NCBI GenBank assembly: GCA_022820835.1
Contig: JAJEET010000125.1
Coordinates: 1 to 64,000 of the forward strand
Direction: 5' to 3'
From: Candidatus Poribacteria bacterium
GTDB lineage: Bacteria > Poribacteria > WGA-4E > WGA-3G
Length of the DNA: 64,000 nt
The notes beneath the pieces were generated by a model. The model worked only from the letters and a program-made list of their open reading frames with translations. It made no database searches and was not told where the DNA came from. Both the position numbers and the translations under genes were made by a program. How positions within the stretch are numbered: the first letter of the stretch is position 1; each line of letters starts with the position of its first letter. Of the stretch, positions 40,215-50,100 are shown piece after piece.

Positions 40215-43200
40215 ATGTACAACGATATAAATGAAAAAGATGCCTGTGGTGTCGGTTTTATCGCGAACCGTTTCGGGAGTCGGAGCCATGAGATTATCAA
40301 GATGGCGACGCAAGCGGTCACGAATTTGACGCACCGAGGCGCAGTGGCGGCTGACGCAAAAACAGGTGACGGGGCAGGCATCTTAACACAGATTCCAGAG
40401 AAGTTATTTAAAAAAGCACTTGAGAAACTCGGAGTCCGGTTAGATTCGATGAATGACGTGGGAGTCGGGATGATTTTCCTGCCACGGCGTAATGAGGATG
40501 CACAGGCGCACGGACGCGCACTCGTTGAAAAGGCTTTACGGGAGTACGGCATTCCGCTTCTCGGATGGCGGTCAGTTCCGGTGGATCTTTCCGCACTTGG
40601 AACCAAGGCGTTGGAAACCCTTCCCGAAATCCAGCAAGTATTGATAGGGCGGCCAGAGCAACTCACAGACGATGCTTTTGAGCAACGCCTATATCTGATA
40701 TGCAAAGAGTTGGAACATCGTGTCACAGCTGCTGGACTCGATGAATTTAATATCGCTTCCTTTTCGCATCGGACAATTGTCTACAAAGGGCTGTTGGTAG
40801 CACCGCAACTCACGCAATTTTACCTCGACTTGAAAGATTCTGACTTTGAAGCAGCACTTGCCGTTTTCAACCAACGCTACAGTACAAACACCTCTTCTAC
40901 ATGGAGGCTCGCTCAGCCGTTCCATACGCTGGCACATAATGGTGAAATCAACACCTTAATGGGCAACCAGAATTGGATGCGGGCGCGAGAATCCGATTTG
41001 CAGTCCCCTCTCTGGAATGAAGATATTCAAAAACTTGCCCCAATTATCAATCCACACGGCAGTGATTCGATGAGTTTGGATAACGTGCTGGAATTGCTAA
41101 CGCATTCTGGACGCGATATCCTACACGCCATGATGTGTCTGATTCCGGAAGCTTATGAACAGATTCCAGATATGCCGGATGTCCTCAAAGCCTGTTACGA
41201 GTACCTCTCATGTGTCAGTGAGCCTTGGGATGGACCGGCGGCGGTCGCGTTTACGGATGGTGTTGTCGTTGGTGCCTGTCTGGATAGAAACGGTTTACGA
41301 CCTGCACGCTATAAGGTGACTGAAGACGGAATCGTTATTATGGGGTCCGAGGTCGGCATTATTGAACTTGATGACAGTTGTGTTGTGGAAAAAGGGCGTT
41401 TGGGACCTGGACAAATGATTGCTGTTGATACAGCAGAAAAAAAACTACTGAAAGATTCGGAAATTAAACACGATGTTGCCAAGCGTAAACCTTATGCCGA
41501 ATGGGTAAAGAAAGGTATTGTAACGCTATCCAGCAAAGCGGATGAGGCTTCGCTTGTGACGGAGACTGTTCCTGATCAACTTCCTGTCTATCAGAAAGCC
41601 TTCGGTTATATGACTGAGGATGTTGAACGGTTTATTAAACCGATGGTAACGGAAGCAAAGGAAGCGGTCGGTTCGATGGGTGATGATACGCCGCCGGCAG
41701 TCATTTCTCGAAATCCGCATCTGCTTTACAGTTACTTCAAGCAGCGTTTCGCGCAGGTAACGAACCCGCCGATTGATTCAATCCGAGAACGTTTGGTGAT
41801 GTCGCTGACAACTTACTTAGGACAGCGGTATAGTCTACTTACGGAGACCGAGGCACACGCTCGCCTCATCCGTTTACCGTCGCCGGTCTTGACAAATGCG
41901 GATTTACAGGCGTTACGGGATCTCAATAACCCCGATTTTCAGATAGCGACGCTCTCTGTCTGTTTCCCCGTATCTTCTGGTGCTGAAGGTTTAGAGACTG
42001 CTTTGGAGGCGTTGTGTCAACGTGCTTCAGAAGCGGTTGATACGGGAACAACGCTGCTCGTGTTAAGTGATAAGGATGTTGATCGTGATTCCGCACCGAT
42101 TCCGATGGCACTTGCTGTTGGTGCTGTGCATCATCGTCTCATCCGAGAAGGAAAACGGATGCAGGTCAGTCTCATCGCTGAAACCGGAGGTGCAAGGGAG
42201 GAACATCATTTTGCTGTGCTGATCGGTTATGGGGCGGCGGCGGTCAATCCGTATCTCGCTTTCTCAACGATTGTTCAGTTGGCTGAGGATGGCGAACTTG
42301 AAGAGTTCACGGCAGCGAAAGCGATTGAGACCTACAAAGCGACTGTTGAAAAAGGGCTTCTGAAGATTATGGCGAAAATGGGGATATCGACAGTCTCAAG
42401 TTATCGCGGTGCTCAGATTTTCGAGGTGCTCGGTATTAATGCCACGGTGATTGATAAGTGTTTTACGGGTACGACCTCACGTTTAAGTGGCATCGGGTTT
42501 GCTGAGATCGCTATGGAGACACTCCATTTCCACGCAAAGGCGTTTTCAGAAAACGGAGACAACGCTTCGCTTGAAGAGGCTGGCTATTTCCGATTCCGTA
42601 GGAACGGTGAGTTTCATGCGTTCAACCCAACAGTATTTAAATCGCTCCACAAGTTCGTGAAAGCTGGTGAGTCGGAAGATTATGAAAAATATGTTGATGC
42701 GGTTGAGGAGGGTGAACCTGTGAGTTTGCGGGATCTGCTGGCATTCAAGCCGAGCGAACCGATCCCGATTGATGAGGTAGAACCGGCGGAGGATATCGTT
42801 CGTCGGTTTACAACGGGTAGCATGTCTTTTGGCGCGTTGAGCCGTGAAACACATGAGACCTTAGCAATTGCGATGAACCGTATCGGTGCGAAATCAGGGA
42901 GTGGAGAAGGTGGAGAGAATCCGAAACGTTTCAAACGGCAGCCTAACGGGGACCTCGCCTCGAGTGCTATTAAACAGGTAGCATCTGGACGTTTCGGTGT
43001 GACACCGACGTACCTGATTTCGGCGAAGGAATTGGAAATTAAGATGGCGCAGGGTTCTAAACCGGGAGAGGGTGGACAGATTCCGGGACACAAAGTGACG
43101 GCTGAAATCGCTTCTATCCGACACTCTGTGCCGGGGGTTCCGCTGATTTCACCGCCGCCGCACCACGACATCTATTCTATTGAGGACTTGGCGCAACTCA

Positions 43201-44708
43201 TCTATGATTTGAAACAGGCGAATCCACGGGCGAAAGTCGCCGTGAAACTGGTATCCGAATTTCTGGTTGGAACGATTGCGTCAGGCGTTGCAAAAGGATA
43301 TGCGGATGTCATTCAGATAAGCGGACATGAAGGTGGAACGGGGGCGTCTCCGCTGAGTTCTATTAAGAATGCAGGGACACCTTGGGAACTTGGACTTGCG
43401 GAAACACAACGCTCACTTGTGATGAATGAGTTACGCGATCGCGTTGTTTTACGGGCGGATGGTGGAATGCGTTCCGGACGTGATATTGTTATTGCCGCTA
43501 TGTTGGGTGCCGAGGAGTACGGCTTCGGCACAATAGCGATGGTCGCAACCGGGTGTGTGATGGCGCGCCAATGCCACCTGAATACGTGTCCCGTCGGCGT
43601 GGCTACGCAAGATCCCGCGCTTCGTGCAAAGTATCCCGGTACCCCAGAGATGGTAATCAACTTCATGCTCGGTGTGGCGAACGAGGTCCGTGCTATTTTG
43701 GCGAACCTCGGATATAGATCCTTGAATGATATTATTGGTCGCCCTGAATTGTTGGAACCCATTGACCTCGCGGATTATCCGAAAGCTGCGATGCTTAACT
43801 TGAGCGAAATCCTGACACCTGCTGATCCGACTGGTACACAGCCTCGCTATCATTTACAGGAACGGAATGATCGAGAGGACATTCCGCTTGACGATCAGAT
43901 TCTCAATGATACAGAGGAAGCGATTGCACAGAAAAAATCGATTCAACTCTCTTACGCGATTCGTAATACACATAGAACAGTCGGTGCGAAGTTATCTGGC
44001 GAAATCGCACGGTGTTATGGAGACGCGGGTTTACCTGATAGAACGATACAGTGCAACTTTGAGGGGAGTGCCGGACAGAGTTTCGGTGCCTTTTGCATCA
44101 GTGGTGTGCAGTTCGTGTTAACTGGTGAAGCCAATGACTATGTCGGTAAAGGTATGGCAGGTGGCGAGCTGGTTATCAAACCTGCGTTGACCGCGTCGTT
44201 TGAGCCCCATGAGAATACGATTATTGGGAATACGGTATTGTATGGTGCTACGGGTGGCACGCTTTACGCGGCAGGTAGAGCCGGCGAGCGGTTCTGTGTC
44301 CGTAATAGCGGCGCGACGACTGTCGTGGAAGGTGTCGGCGACCACGGTTGTGAATATATGACCGCTGGGACAGCCGTAATTCTTGGTGAAACGGGTAGAA
44401 ACTTTGGGGCTGGGATGACCGGTGGCATTGCATACATCTTGGATGAGAAACAGCAGTTTGAGGAAAAGTACAATTCCGATTGGGTGAAAATCGAAAAGGT
44501 AGCGGGTGAAACGGAGATTAAGAACCTAATGGCACTTATACAAAATCACGCGGCGTATACGGGTAGTCAACACGCTGAGAAGATTCTTGCCAATTGGGAA
44601 GCGTTCCTCGCGTACTTCTGGAAAGTTGTGACGCCACCGCCGCCACCTCTGCCGGCACCCGTCAAACTTAAAAGGAGAGCTGCATCGCGGAGAGGACGAA
44701 AACGGTAG
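40215..44708 (+). CDS. gltB: Glutamate synthase large subunit
   Basis: 1497 residues from ATG 40215, the normal size. It makes two glutamates from glutamine and 2-oxoglutarate. A short propeptide precedes the nucleophile Cys of DACGVGFIAN, the class II amidotransferase domain. The central and FMN domains follow (GEGGENPKRF, VKLVSEFLVGTIASGVAKGYADVI), then the 3Fe-4S cluster Cys triad in CVMARQCHLNTCPVGVATQ and the beta-helical GXGXG domain at the end. The last 24 residues (PPPPPLPAPVKLKRRAASRRGRKR, shown here by its proline run and Arg-rich end) form an odd basic tail. The small subunit gltD is not adjacent. Confidence 0.95.
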   Translation: MYNDINEKDACGVGFIANRFGSRSHEIIKMATQAVTNLTHRGAVAADAKTGDGAGILTQIPEKLFKKALEKLGVRLDSMNDVGVGMIFLPRRNEDAQAHGRALVEKALREYGIPLLGWRSVPVDLSALGTKALETLPEIQQVLIGRPEQLTDDAFEQRLYLICKELEHRVTAAGLDEFNIASFSHRTIVYKGLLVAPQLTQFYLDLKDSDFEAALAVFNQRYSTNTSSTWRLAQPFHTLAHNGEINTLMGNQNWMRARESDLQSPLWNEDIQKLAPIINPHGSDSMSLDNVLELLTHSGRDILHAMMCLIPEAYEQIPDMPDVLKACYEYLSCVSEPWDGPAAVAFTDGVVVGACLDRNGLRPARYKVTEDGIVIMGSEVGIIELDDSCVVEKGRLGPGQMIAVDTAEKKLLKDSEIKHDVAKRKPYAEWVKKGIVTLSSKADEASLVTETVPDQLPVYQKAFGYMTEDVERFIKPMVTEAKEAVGSMGDDTPPAVISRNPHLLYSYFKQRFAQVTNPPIDSIRERLVMSLTTYLGQRYSLLTETEAHARLIRLPSPVLTNADLQALRDLNNPDFQIATLSVCFPVSSGAEGLETALEALCQRASEAVDTGTTLLVLSDKDVDRDSAPIPMALAVGAVHHRLIREGKRMQVSLIAETGGAREEHHFAVLIGYGAAAVNPYLAFSTIVQLAEDGELEEFTAAKAIETYKATVEKGLLKIMAKMGISTVSSYRGAQIFEVLGINATVIDKCFTGTTSRLSGIGFAEIAMETLHFHAKAFSENGDNASLEEAGYFRFRRNGEFHAFNPTVFKSLHKFVKAGESEDYEKYVDAVEEGEPVSLRDLLAFKPSEPIPIDEVEPAEDIVRRFTTGSMSFGALSRETHETLAIAMNRIGAKSGSGEGGENPKRFKRQPNGDLASSAIKQVASGRFGVTPTYLISAKELEIKMAQGSKPGEGGQIPGHKVTAEIASIRHSVPGVPLISPPPHHDIYSIEDLAQLIYDLKQANPRAKVAVKLVSEFLVGTIASGVAKGYADVIQISGHEGGTGASPLSSIKNAGTPWELGLAETQRSLVMNELRDRVVLRADGGMRSGRDIVIAAMLGAEEYGFGTIAMVATGCVMARQCHLNTCPVGVATQDPALRAKYPGTPEMVINFMLGVANEVRAILANLGYRSLNDIIGRPELLEPIDLADYPKAAMLNLSEILTPADPTGTQPRYHLQERNDREDIPLDDQILNDTEEAIAQKKSIQLSYAIRNTHRTVGAKLSGEIARCYGDAGLPDRTIQCNFEGSAGQSFGAFCISGVQFVLTGEANDYVGKGMAGGELVIKPALTASFEPHENTIIGNTVLYGATGGTLYAAGRAGERFCVRNSGATTVVEGVGDHGCEYMTAGTAVILGETGRNFGAGMTGGIAYILDEKQQFEEKYNSDWVKIEKVAGETEIKNLMALIQNHAAYTGSQHAEKILANWEAFLAYFWKVVTPPPPPLPAPVKLKRRAASRRGRKR

Positions 44709-44722
44709 AAGCTGCAAAGCAT

Positions 44723-44752
44723 AAAAAAAGGCAGCGAATGCTGCCTTTTTTA
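44723..44752 (+). terminator. Bidirectional intrinsic terminator
   Basis: A run of seven A, GGCAGC-GAAT-GCTGCC (44730-44745), then six T. It serves both gltB and the convergent ExbD gene. Confidence 0.85.
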
Positions 44753-44772
44753 CTTTAACTATGTTGTAGTCC

Positions 44773-45195
44773 TCACTCTTCTTCCGACACCGCGAAAGCG
44801 ATTTCAAGCCCCTCTGTTTTACTCGAACGCATTTTCGCACGTTCTACCACATCAATGACGACACCGTGCTTCGCACGCTTATCCGCCTTGATAATCAATG
44901 TGCTGATCTGGTTTTCGTGTGCTGCGATAAAGAGTTCCATGTCTTCGAGTGTCAGCATTTCTTGGTCGTCGATAGAGATACGACCGTCTCCGTTGATGAA
45001 GAGGTTGAATTTCTTCCGCGTAAATTCGTGTCTCGTTGAGGAATCGGGTAATGTGACGGTAAAAGGCGGAGGAACTTTCATAACAGCAGATACCATGAAG
45101 AAGATGAGCAACAAGAACACACAATCGATCATTGGTGCCATCGGAATATCATCGTCATCGCCTGTTTTCTTCCGTCGAGCCATGTTTAAAGCCAT
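44773..45195 (-). CDS. exbD: ExbD/TolR-family proton-channel protein
   Basis: 140 residues, with GGAGAATT seven bases before the ATG. Basic N-terminus, one transmembrane helix with the conserved Asp (IPMAPMIDCVFLLLIFFMV), and a periplasmic domain ending in a typical DVVERAKMRSSK helix. ExbD works with ExbB to turn proton flow into energy for outer-membrane transport. It is the last gene of an ExbB-ExbD-ExbD set and has a paralogue directly upstream. Confidence 0.9.
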   Translation of the reverse strand: MALNMARRKKTGDDDDIPMAPMIDCVFLLLIFFMVSAVMKVPPPFTVTLPDSSTRHEFTRKKFNLFINGDGRISIDDQEMLTLEDMELFIAAHENQISTLIIKADKRAKHGVVIDVVERAKMRSSKTEGLEIAFAVSEEE

Positions 45196-45248
45196 CAGAA
45201 TTCTCCTTTGATAGAAAATGGATTACGGTTGATGTCGCGTAAGGGGTA

Positions 45249-45698
45249 TCAGTCTCGCGCGACGATAGCGAATCCGATTTTGTCTATACCTGCCTGTTTT
45301 GCGATATCCATCACCTGCACAATCTGTTCGTGCAGTACGTCCCGCTCGGATTGAATAATCAACATGTTTTTGGATTCGTCAGGTGCGTTGATGAATTGAG
45401 TGTACATTTCTTCAACCAGTACGACGACATCATTTAGCACCATAGTTCCTCTATCCTCGCCTGCCTCTGGGTTCGCGATCCGAACTGTCAAGCCTTTCGG
45501 TTTGTCCGGTGAAGGTTTACCTGGAGGAGGCAGCTGCACCCGGAGTCCGGGTATCGGCGAGAAGGTTGTTGATACCATGAAGAAAATCAGGAGCAGGAAC
45601 ACGCAATCAATCATTGGTGCCATACTGAGAGTTGGTGCTTTGCGTTCTCTTAGTTTGGTTGCAAGCAAACTCAATTTGGCCTCACCGACTTGTTGCAT
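45249..45698 (-). CDS. exbD: ExbD/TolR-family proton-channel protein, second copy
   Basis: 149 residues with AAGGAG before the ATG. The membrane helix LSMAPMIDCVFLLLIFFMVS keeps the catalytic Asp, and the periplasmic part ends IVQVMDIAKQAGIDKIGFAI. It differs from the other ExbD beyond the helix (PPPGKPSPDKPKGL linker). Two ExbD with one ExbB suggest a mixed ExbD dimer inside the pentameric ExbB channel, as reported in some Bacteroidetes-like and xanthomonad systems. Confidence 0.9.
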   Translation of the reverse strand: MQQVGEAKLSLLATKLRERKAPTLSMAPMIDCVFLLLIFFMVSTTFSPIPGLRVQLPPPGKPSPDKPKGLTVRIANPEAGEDRGTMVLNDVVVLVEEMYTQFINAPDESKNMLIIQSERDVLHEQIVQVMDIAKQAGIDKIGFAIVARD

Positions 45699-45803
45699 TT
45701 CTAAGTCTCCTTTCTCGTTAATGAGATTAGGGCTGGTGTATAAGTACGCTACGGCGTTGTCAGGATCGGGCGAGTATGCGTTCTCGCCCGTCCTGATTTA
45801 CGT

Positions 45804-46808
45804 TTAGGCGTTACCAGCTTCGCCGATAATCAACTGATTGACAATTTCGGTGGAGACCTGTGAAATCTCAACCATGTGCCTGTTGACCCAGCTGTCAAAG
45901 AGTTGGAAGAAAATGAGACACGGAATAGCGACTGTCAAACCGGCAGCAGTTGTAAGAAGTGCCTGTGAGATACCGCCTGCAAGTTGTTGCGGGTCACCTG
46001 TACCTTCGAGTGCGATTGTGGTAAATGCGCTAATCATACCCGTAACTGTTCCGAGCAAACCGAACAACGGTGAAACGACTGCGACGGTACCGAGGACCGG
46101 TAGATTTCTTTCAAGTTCGGGGATTTCGAGGAGGCTTGCTTCCTCGATTGCTTCCTGAATTTCTTCTTTACTAATGTCGCGTTCTTCGATCTGCGCTTGG
46201 CTGTAACGGAGTAACCCTGCTTTAAGCACGTTAGCGAGTGGACCACCGGCTTCTTCACAAGTCGAGACGGCTTCCATAATGTTCTCTTTCCGAAGTGAAT
46301 CGGTGATACCGGCGATGAATTCTTCAGTTCCGATTCGTGAACGGCTGCGGACAAACGTAAAGAGCCTTTCAATAATGAATGTTAGAGCTGTGACGGAGCA
46401 GAGGGCGAGTGGCCAAAAGACGAATCCAAACTTCTGGAAGAAGGTAAGGATGGTGTCTTTTTTGGTCATCTTGAGTGGAAAGTGGTGGTCACCGCCATTA
46501 ACGACTGTTAGTGCTTTTCCAACGCGATCCCCGTATCCATCTTTGTAGATACTGACGAGGTAGCGACCTGCCGGGATACCTGATCTCTCATAATCCCCGT
46601 TGACATCGGTTGTTGCTGTGTATTCTTCTCCACCGCTGGCTTTAATGATGACTTCAACGCCTTCAATTGGACTCTGTGCTGTGGTTGTATCAACGATCGT
46701 ACCGCGGACAGTTCCGCCGGATGCACCACCATCATCTTGGGCGAAGACGATGCCAGTAGACAAACCGACACAAGCGACTAACGTTAAAATGAAACTAAAA
46801 CGAATCAT
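45804..46808 (-). CDS. exbB: ExbB/TolQ-family protein with N-terminal carboxypeptidase regulatory-like domain
   Basis: 334 residues; AAGGAGG precedes the ATG. After a signal peptide (ILTLVACVGLSTGIVFAQ) comes a beta-sandwich CarboxypepD_reg-like domain (about 32-115: TVRGTIVDTTTAQSPIEGVEV, YTATTDVNGDYERSGIPAGRY). Then three transmembrane helices of the MotA/TolQ/ExbB family, with VAVVSPLFGLLGTVTGMISAF and the last long helix VAIPCLIFFQLFD. The periplasmic domain in front of ExbB is unusual and could bind the outer-membrane partner or peptidoglycan. No tonB gene is present in the window. Confidence 0.88.
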   Translation of the reverse strand: MIRFSFILTLVACVGLSTGIVFAQDDGGASGGTVRGTIVDTTTAQSPIEGVEVIIKASGGEEYTATTDVNGDYERSGIPAGRYLVSIYKDGYGDRVGKALTVVNGGDHHFPLKMTKKDTILTFFQKFGFVFWPLALCSVTALTFIIERLFTFVRSRSRIGTEEFIAGITDSLRKENIMEAVSTCEEAGGPLANVLKAGLLRYSQAQIEERDISKEEIQEAIEEASLLEIPELERNLPVLGTVAVVSPLFGLLGTVTGMISAFTTIALEGTGDPQQLAGGISQALLTTAAGLTVAIPCLIFFQLFDSWVNRHMVEISQVSTEIVNQLIIGEAGNA

Positions 46809-47152
46809 TCGTTCTGATCCTCCTTAGGATAACTTGCCGATTACGTTTTGGCAAGTTTCTACAAGTTATATCGTAATGCGTTGTATGGCTACAACACGGG
46901 AACAGTGCCTTAACAACTTGGTTTTTAAAAATATGAGCGTGCATCGACGCGAATCTTCAGGATGGGAGTTGGTATCTATATCTATAGATTCTTCTACTCC
47001 GATTGTAATACTATCTTTCGTTAAAAACACCTGAGTGCCTAAGAAGTTACGCGCGTATTTGAACGTTAGCGAAAATAGCATCCCAGGCGATATAGTTAAG
47101 TTAAACGCAGTATCGCTGAACACGAGGAGTGTCCAGCGATACGTCAAAACAT
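46809..47152 (-). other. Intergenic region with hairpin and possible exbB promoter
   Basis: No gene. A hairpin at 47110-47142 (GTATCGCTG...CAGCGATAC, with inner ACAC/GTGT pairing) follows the upstream outer-membrane gene and may limit read-through. A minus-strand TTGTAG/TATAAC pair with an 18-base spacer at 46865-46894 is a weak promoter candidate for exbB. Confidence 0.45.
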
Positions 47153-50100
47153 TTAGAAACCCATCATTGCTCGGACGAAGGTTGTGTTACTCGTCGTGTG
47201 ATCAAGCAGGATGGTGGTTCTCCGATAACCGGCGAGGATAACAATGTTGAATCCGAGCCACTCACCACGGTTGATTGCTTGGACTTCAAAGATTCTTGTT
47301 CGCAAATCCGGTCGGAAGAGTACGGGGACATCTTCATCTTCTGCGAAGTTTGCTAAATAGTTTTTGAAGTTATTATCGCGGTTGGTGAACTTCCGATATT
47401 GGAAACCGCCAAGGATATTCATCCGCTGTGAGAACTGATAGTCGAGCCGGACACCGAGTACGTCTTCACGGCTTCTGCGGTTGAAGCGTAGGTATTCGAC
47501 GGGTTCATTATCAGTTGGGACGAAGAGTCGTGGGTTGAGTGCGTCTCCGATTTCTTCAGCACTTCGGTCAAATGCGCGATCCCAGATGTACTTAACCATC
47601 GGTGTCAAGGTTAGGTCTTCACCGATTCTATCGACGAAAGGCAGTTCACCGAGAGGTATCTCGTATCTTGCCTTGAGGATCGTCTGTTGATTACGAATGT
47701 CTCGCTCTGGGTAGCGACGCGTTTTCCAGTTATTGGCATCGTAGATTAATCCGGTATCCTCTGGGTCAAGTGCGTTAATTCCGTGGTCTGGGTAGAACGG
47801 GAATTCGCGCCTATCGCCACTTGAACGGACCTGTTCATCCGGTACCATGAAATCGACGCGCTGATCAGCCGTAAGCGGATCATCTAAGTTTTCAGGGTCT
47901 GGTGCCTCAACATCTAAGAAGATCGCTTCTTCCGCGTCCTGTTCATACTGATGTTGCAGGACAACGAGGAACTTCGCTTCGAGTGTGAGGTTCGGGACAG
48001 CGGTGTAGAGGAACTGGAGCGTTGTTGTATTCACACGTGCATTGTAGAAATCGAGTTCGTCAGAGATTTGGACGGGTTCCAATTCACCGACACGCAATGT
48101 AATCGTGTAGTCTGGGATATCGTCTTGAACACGGACGAAACGATTTTGGAAAAGTATGGTTCCAAAGTCCGGGATATCCCGTTGATATGTGATGTGTAGG
48201 TATTTGGAGTCATTCTGTCGTCGGCTTGAAATTTCGTTTTCGTTGAGCCATCCGACTTTGAGTGAAAGGTTATCAAGGAGATCATATTCAGCGAAGACAT
48301 GGTATCCTTCCCTATCGACTCCATACTCATATTGCGGTTCAAAATCGTCCTCAAGAGAATCAATCGTTCCGTTATTGTTCAAGTCAACGAGGTCAGTGAA
48401 GACCGGCGGATCCGCATCAAAGATAAGGAAATCTTCTTGGAAGTCCAGGACACCGTTTTGGTCTCTGTCATCGGCGCGTGGTAGGACTCCGTCGAAGTCG
48501 ATGTCATCGGGCCAGTCGTCATCATCATCATCATCTTCAATGAGGGCGTAATTGGTTTCGTCCCACGGGTCTTGTTCGGATGTTGATTCAGGTGTCCGTG
48601 GTAGTGAGTAGGGTTGATCTCTGTCGCTGTTAGAGCCGAAATTGAGGTAGGTCGTTGTGTACCCAGGGTCAATATGGTAGTAGACCCCTTCGAGGTATAA
48701 CTTGCCGAACCGAGATTTGAGTTGGACGAACCATGCGGTTTCTCTTGCCAAGGCTCCGTCGCCGTCTTCGTCGGTTCCATCGCCGCCTAACATCGCCTCA
48801 AATCGTTCACCCTCAGTTTCAGAGTAGGTGGGTATTCCGTTAGCATCTACGGGTAAGTTAGTAACTGGATCAATGGAGATGCCGGTGCTTTCCTCACCAT
48901 CTTCGCCTTCGATACTTTCTGTGATCCGGCTAAACCCGACTTTATCTTTCGGAATGGTGGGGTACTGCTTATACTTACCGTTAATGGAGTAGTGCGCTCG
49001 GACAAAGACGTTACCGACAGTTCCTTCTAAGTCGAGACCGTAAAGGAGTGCCGCACGTGCTGCACCATAGCGATAACTGATTTTACGCGGTCTACCTTCA
49101 CCTGTCCAGGTACTCGGTTGGTGCTGTTGCTCCGATCGGTTGCTGGTGTAATCTGAAGACTGTCCGTAGTTCCCCGGTGCTTCAATAACATCCCGATAGG
49201 GCATCTGGATGTGTCCATCTTCGGTTTTAATCCATTCTTGGATTTCTGGATCTGACTCGGCTCTGTTAGCTGCACTGGAGCCGATTATGGCAATGTTGTA
49301 ATCGCCAGCGACAACCATTTCAAAGTTGACGGACTGAACGGTGCGTGGGTCCGCCTCAATTTCAATTGCGCCTTCAGAAACGAGTTGTGCGGTTTCAGGA
49401 GAAGGTATGCCGTCTGGATCGACGAAAACGAGGACGACTTTCATTTTGTTGAAACCTTCCACAATCCTCCACTCGGGATCTTCATCAATGATGGTAGAAG
49501 GGAGTCCACCGACAGGTATCGGGATGACATCAGTAACACTGACATCAATCGTTTGGGTTTCTGCTGGCAGTGTCTGCGGTTCTGGTGGAATAACACCGTC
49601 TTCAATTTCTTGGGGTGTTAAGGGTTCAACTTCTTCCAAAGCTTGTGTCACGATTGTAACTTTCATGCTTTTGAAAGCTGCACCGACACCACCCTGAATA
49701 TTATCACCATGTAAATCTTCCTTGAAACCGGAGAATTCGGTGACGATTCCATGATTGTCTTCGGGTGAGTCGTCACGGAAGACAACGGAGATGGATTCTG
49801 GCGGTGTGTTTGCGACGGTACCCATGAGTGGATTTTCAACACGTTCGGGGTGTTCTTTATGGAGATTGACGTAAGTGAACCCGACGCGGAAGATGTCGCC
49901 TAAGAGTCCTTGTGCACGGAATCCGACGAGGCGTGCGTTTTCAATGTGCCTTAAACCGGCATCTTCGTTAAGACCGTTTCGACGACCGAGCGTCGGTGCG
50001 AGGTTCGCCGCTGCGTCTGAGAGTTGAACTGGGTTCGAGATACGGGAGTTGATAAGTGTGAAAAGGTGCCGTTCTTGGGCAAAAGAAATATCCCATCGGA

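Noticed and set aside
40121..40726. A 201-codon frame on the minus strand opposite the start of gltB
   Set aside because: It is antisense to the conserved amidotransferase domain of gltB, has no ribosome site, and shows no domain pattern.
46866..47147. A 93-codon frame on the minus strand between the outer-membrane gene and exbB
   Set aside because: It contains the hairpin that follows the outer-membrane gene, has no ribosome site or family pattern, and its composition is unlike nearby genes.
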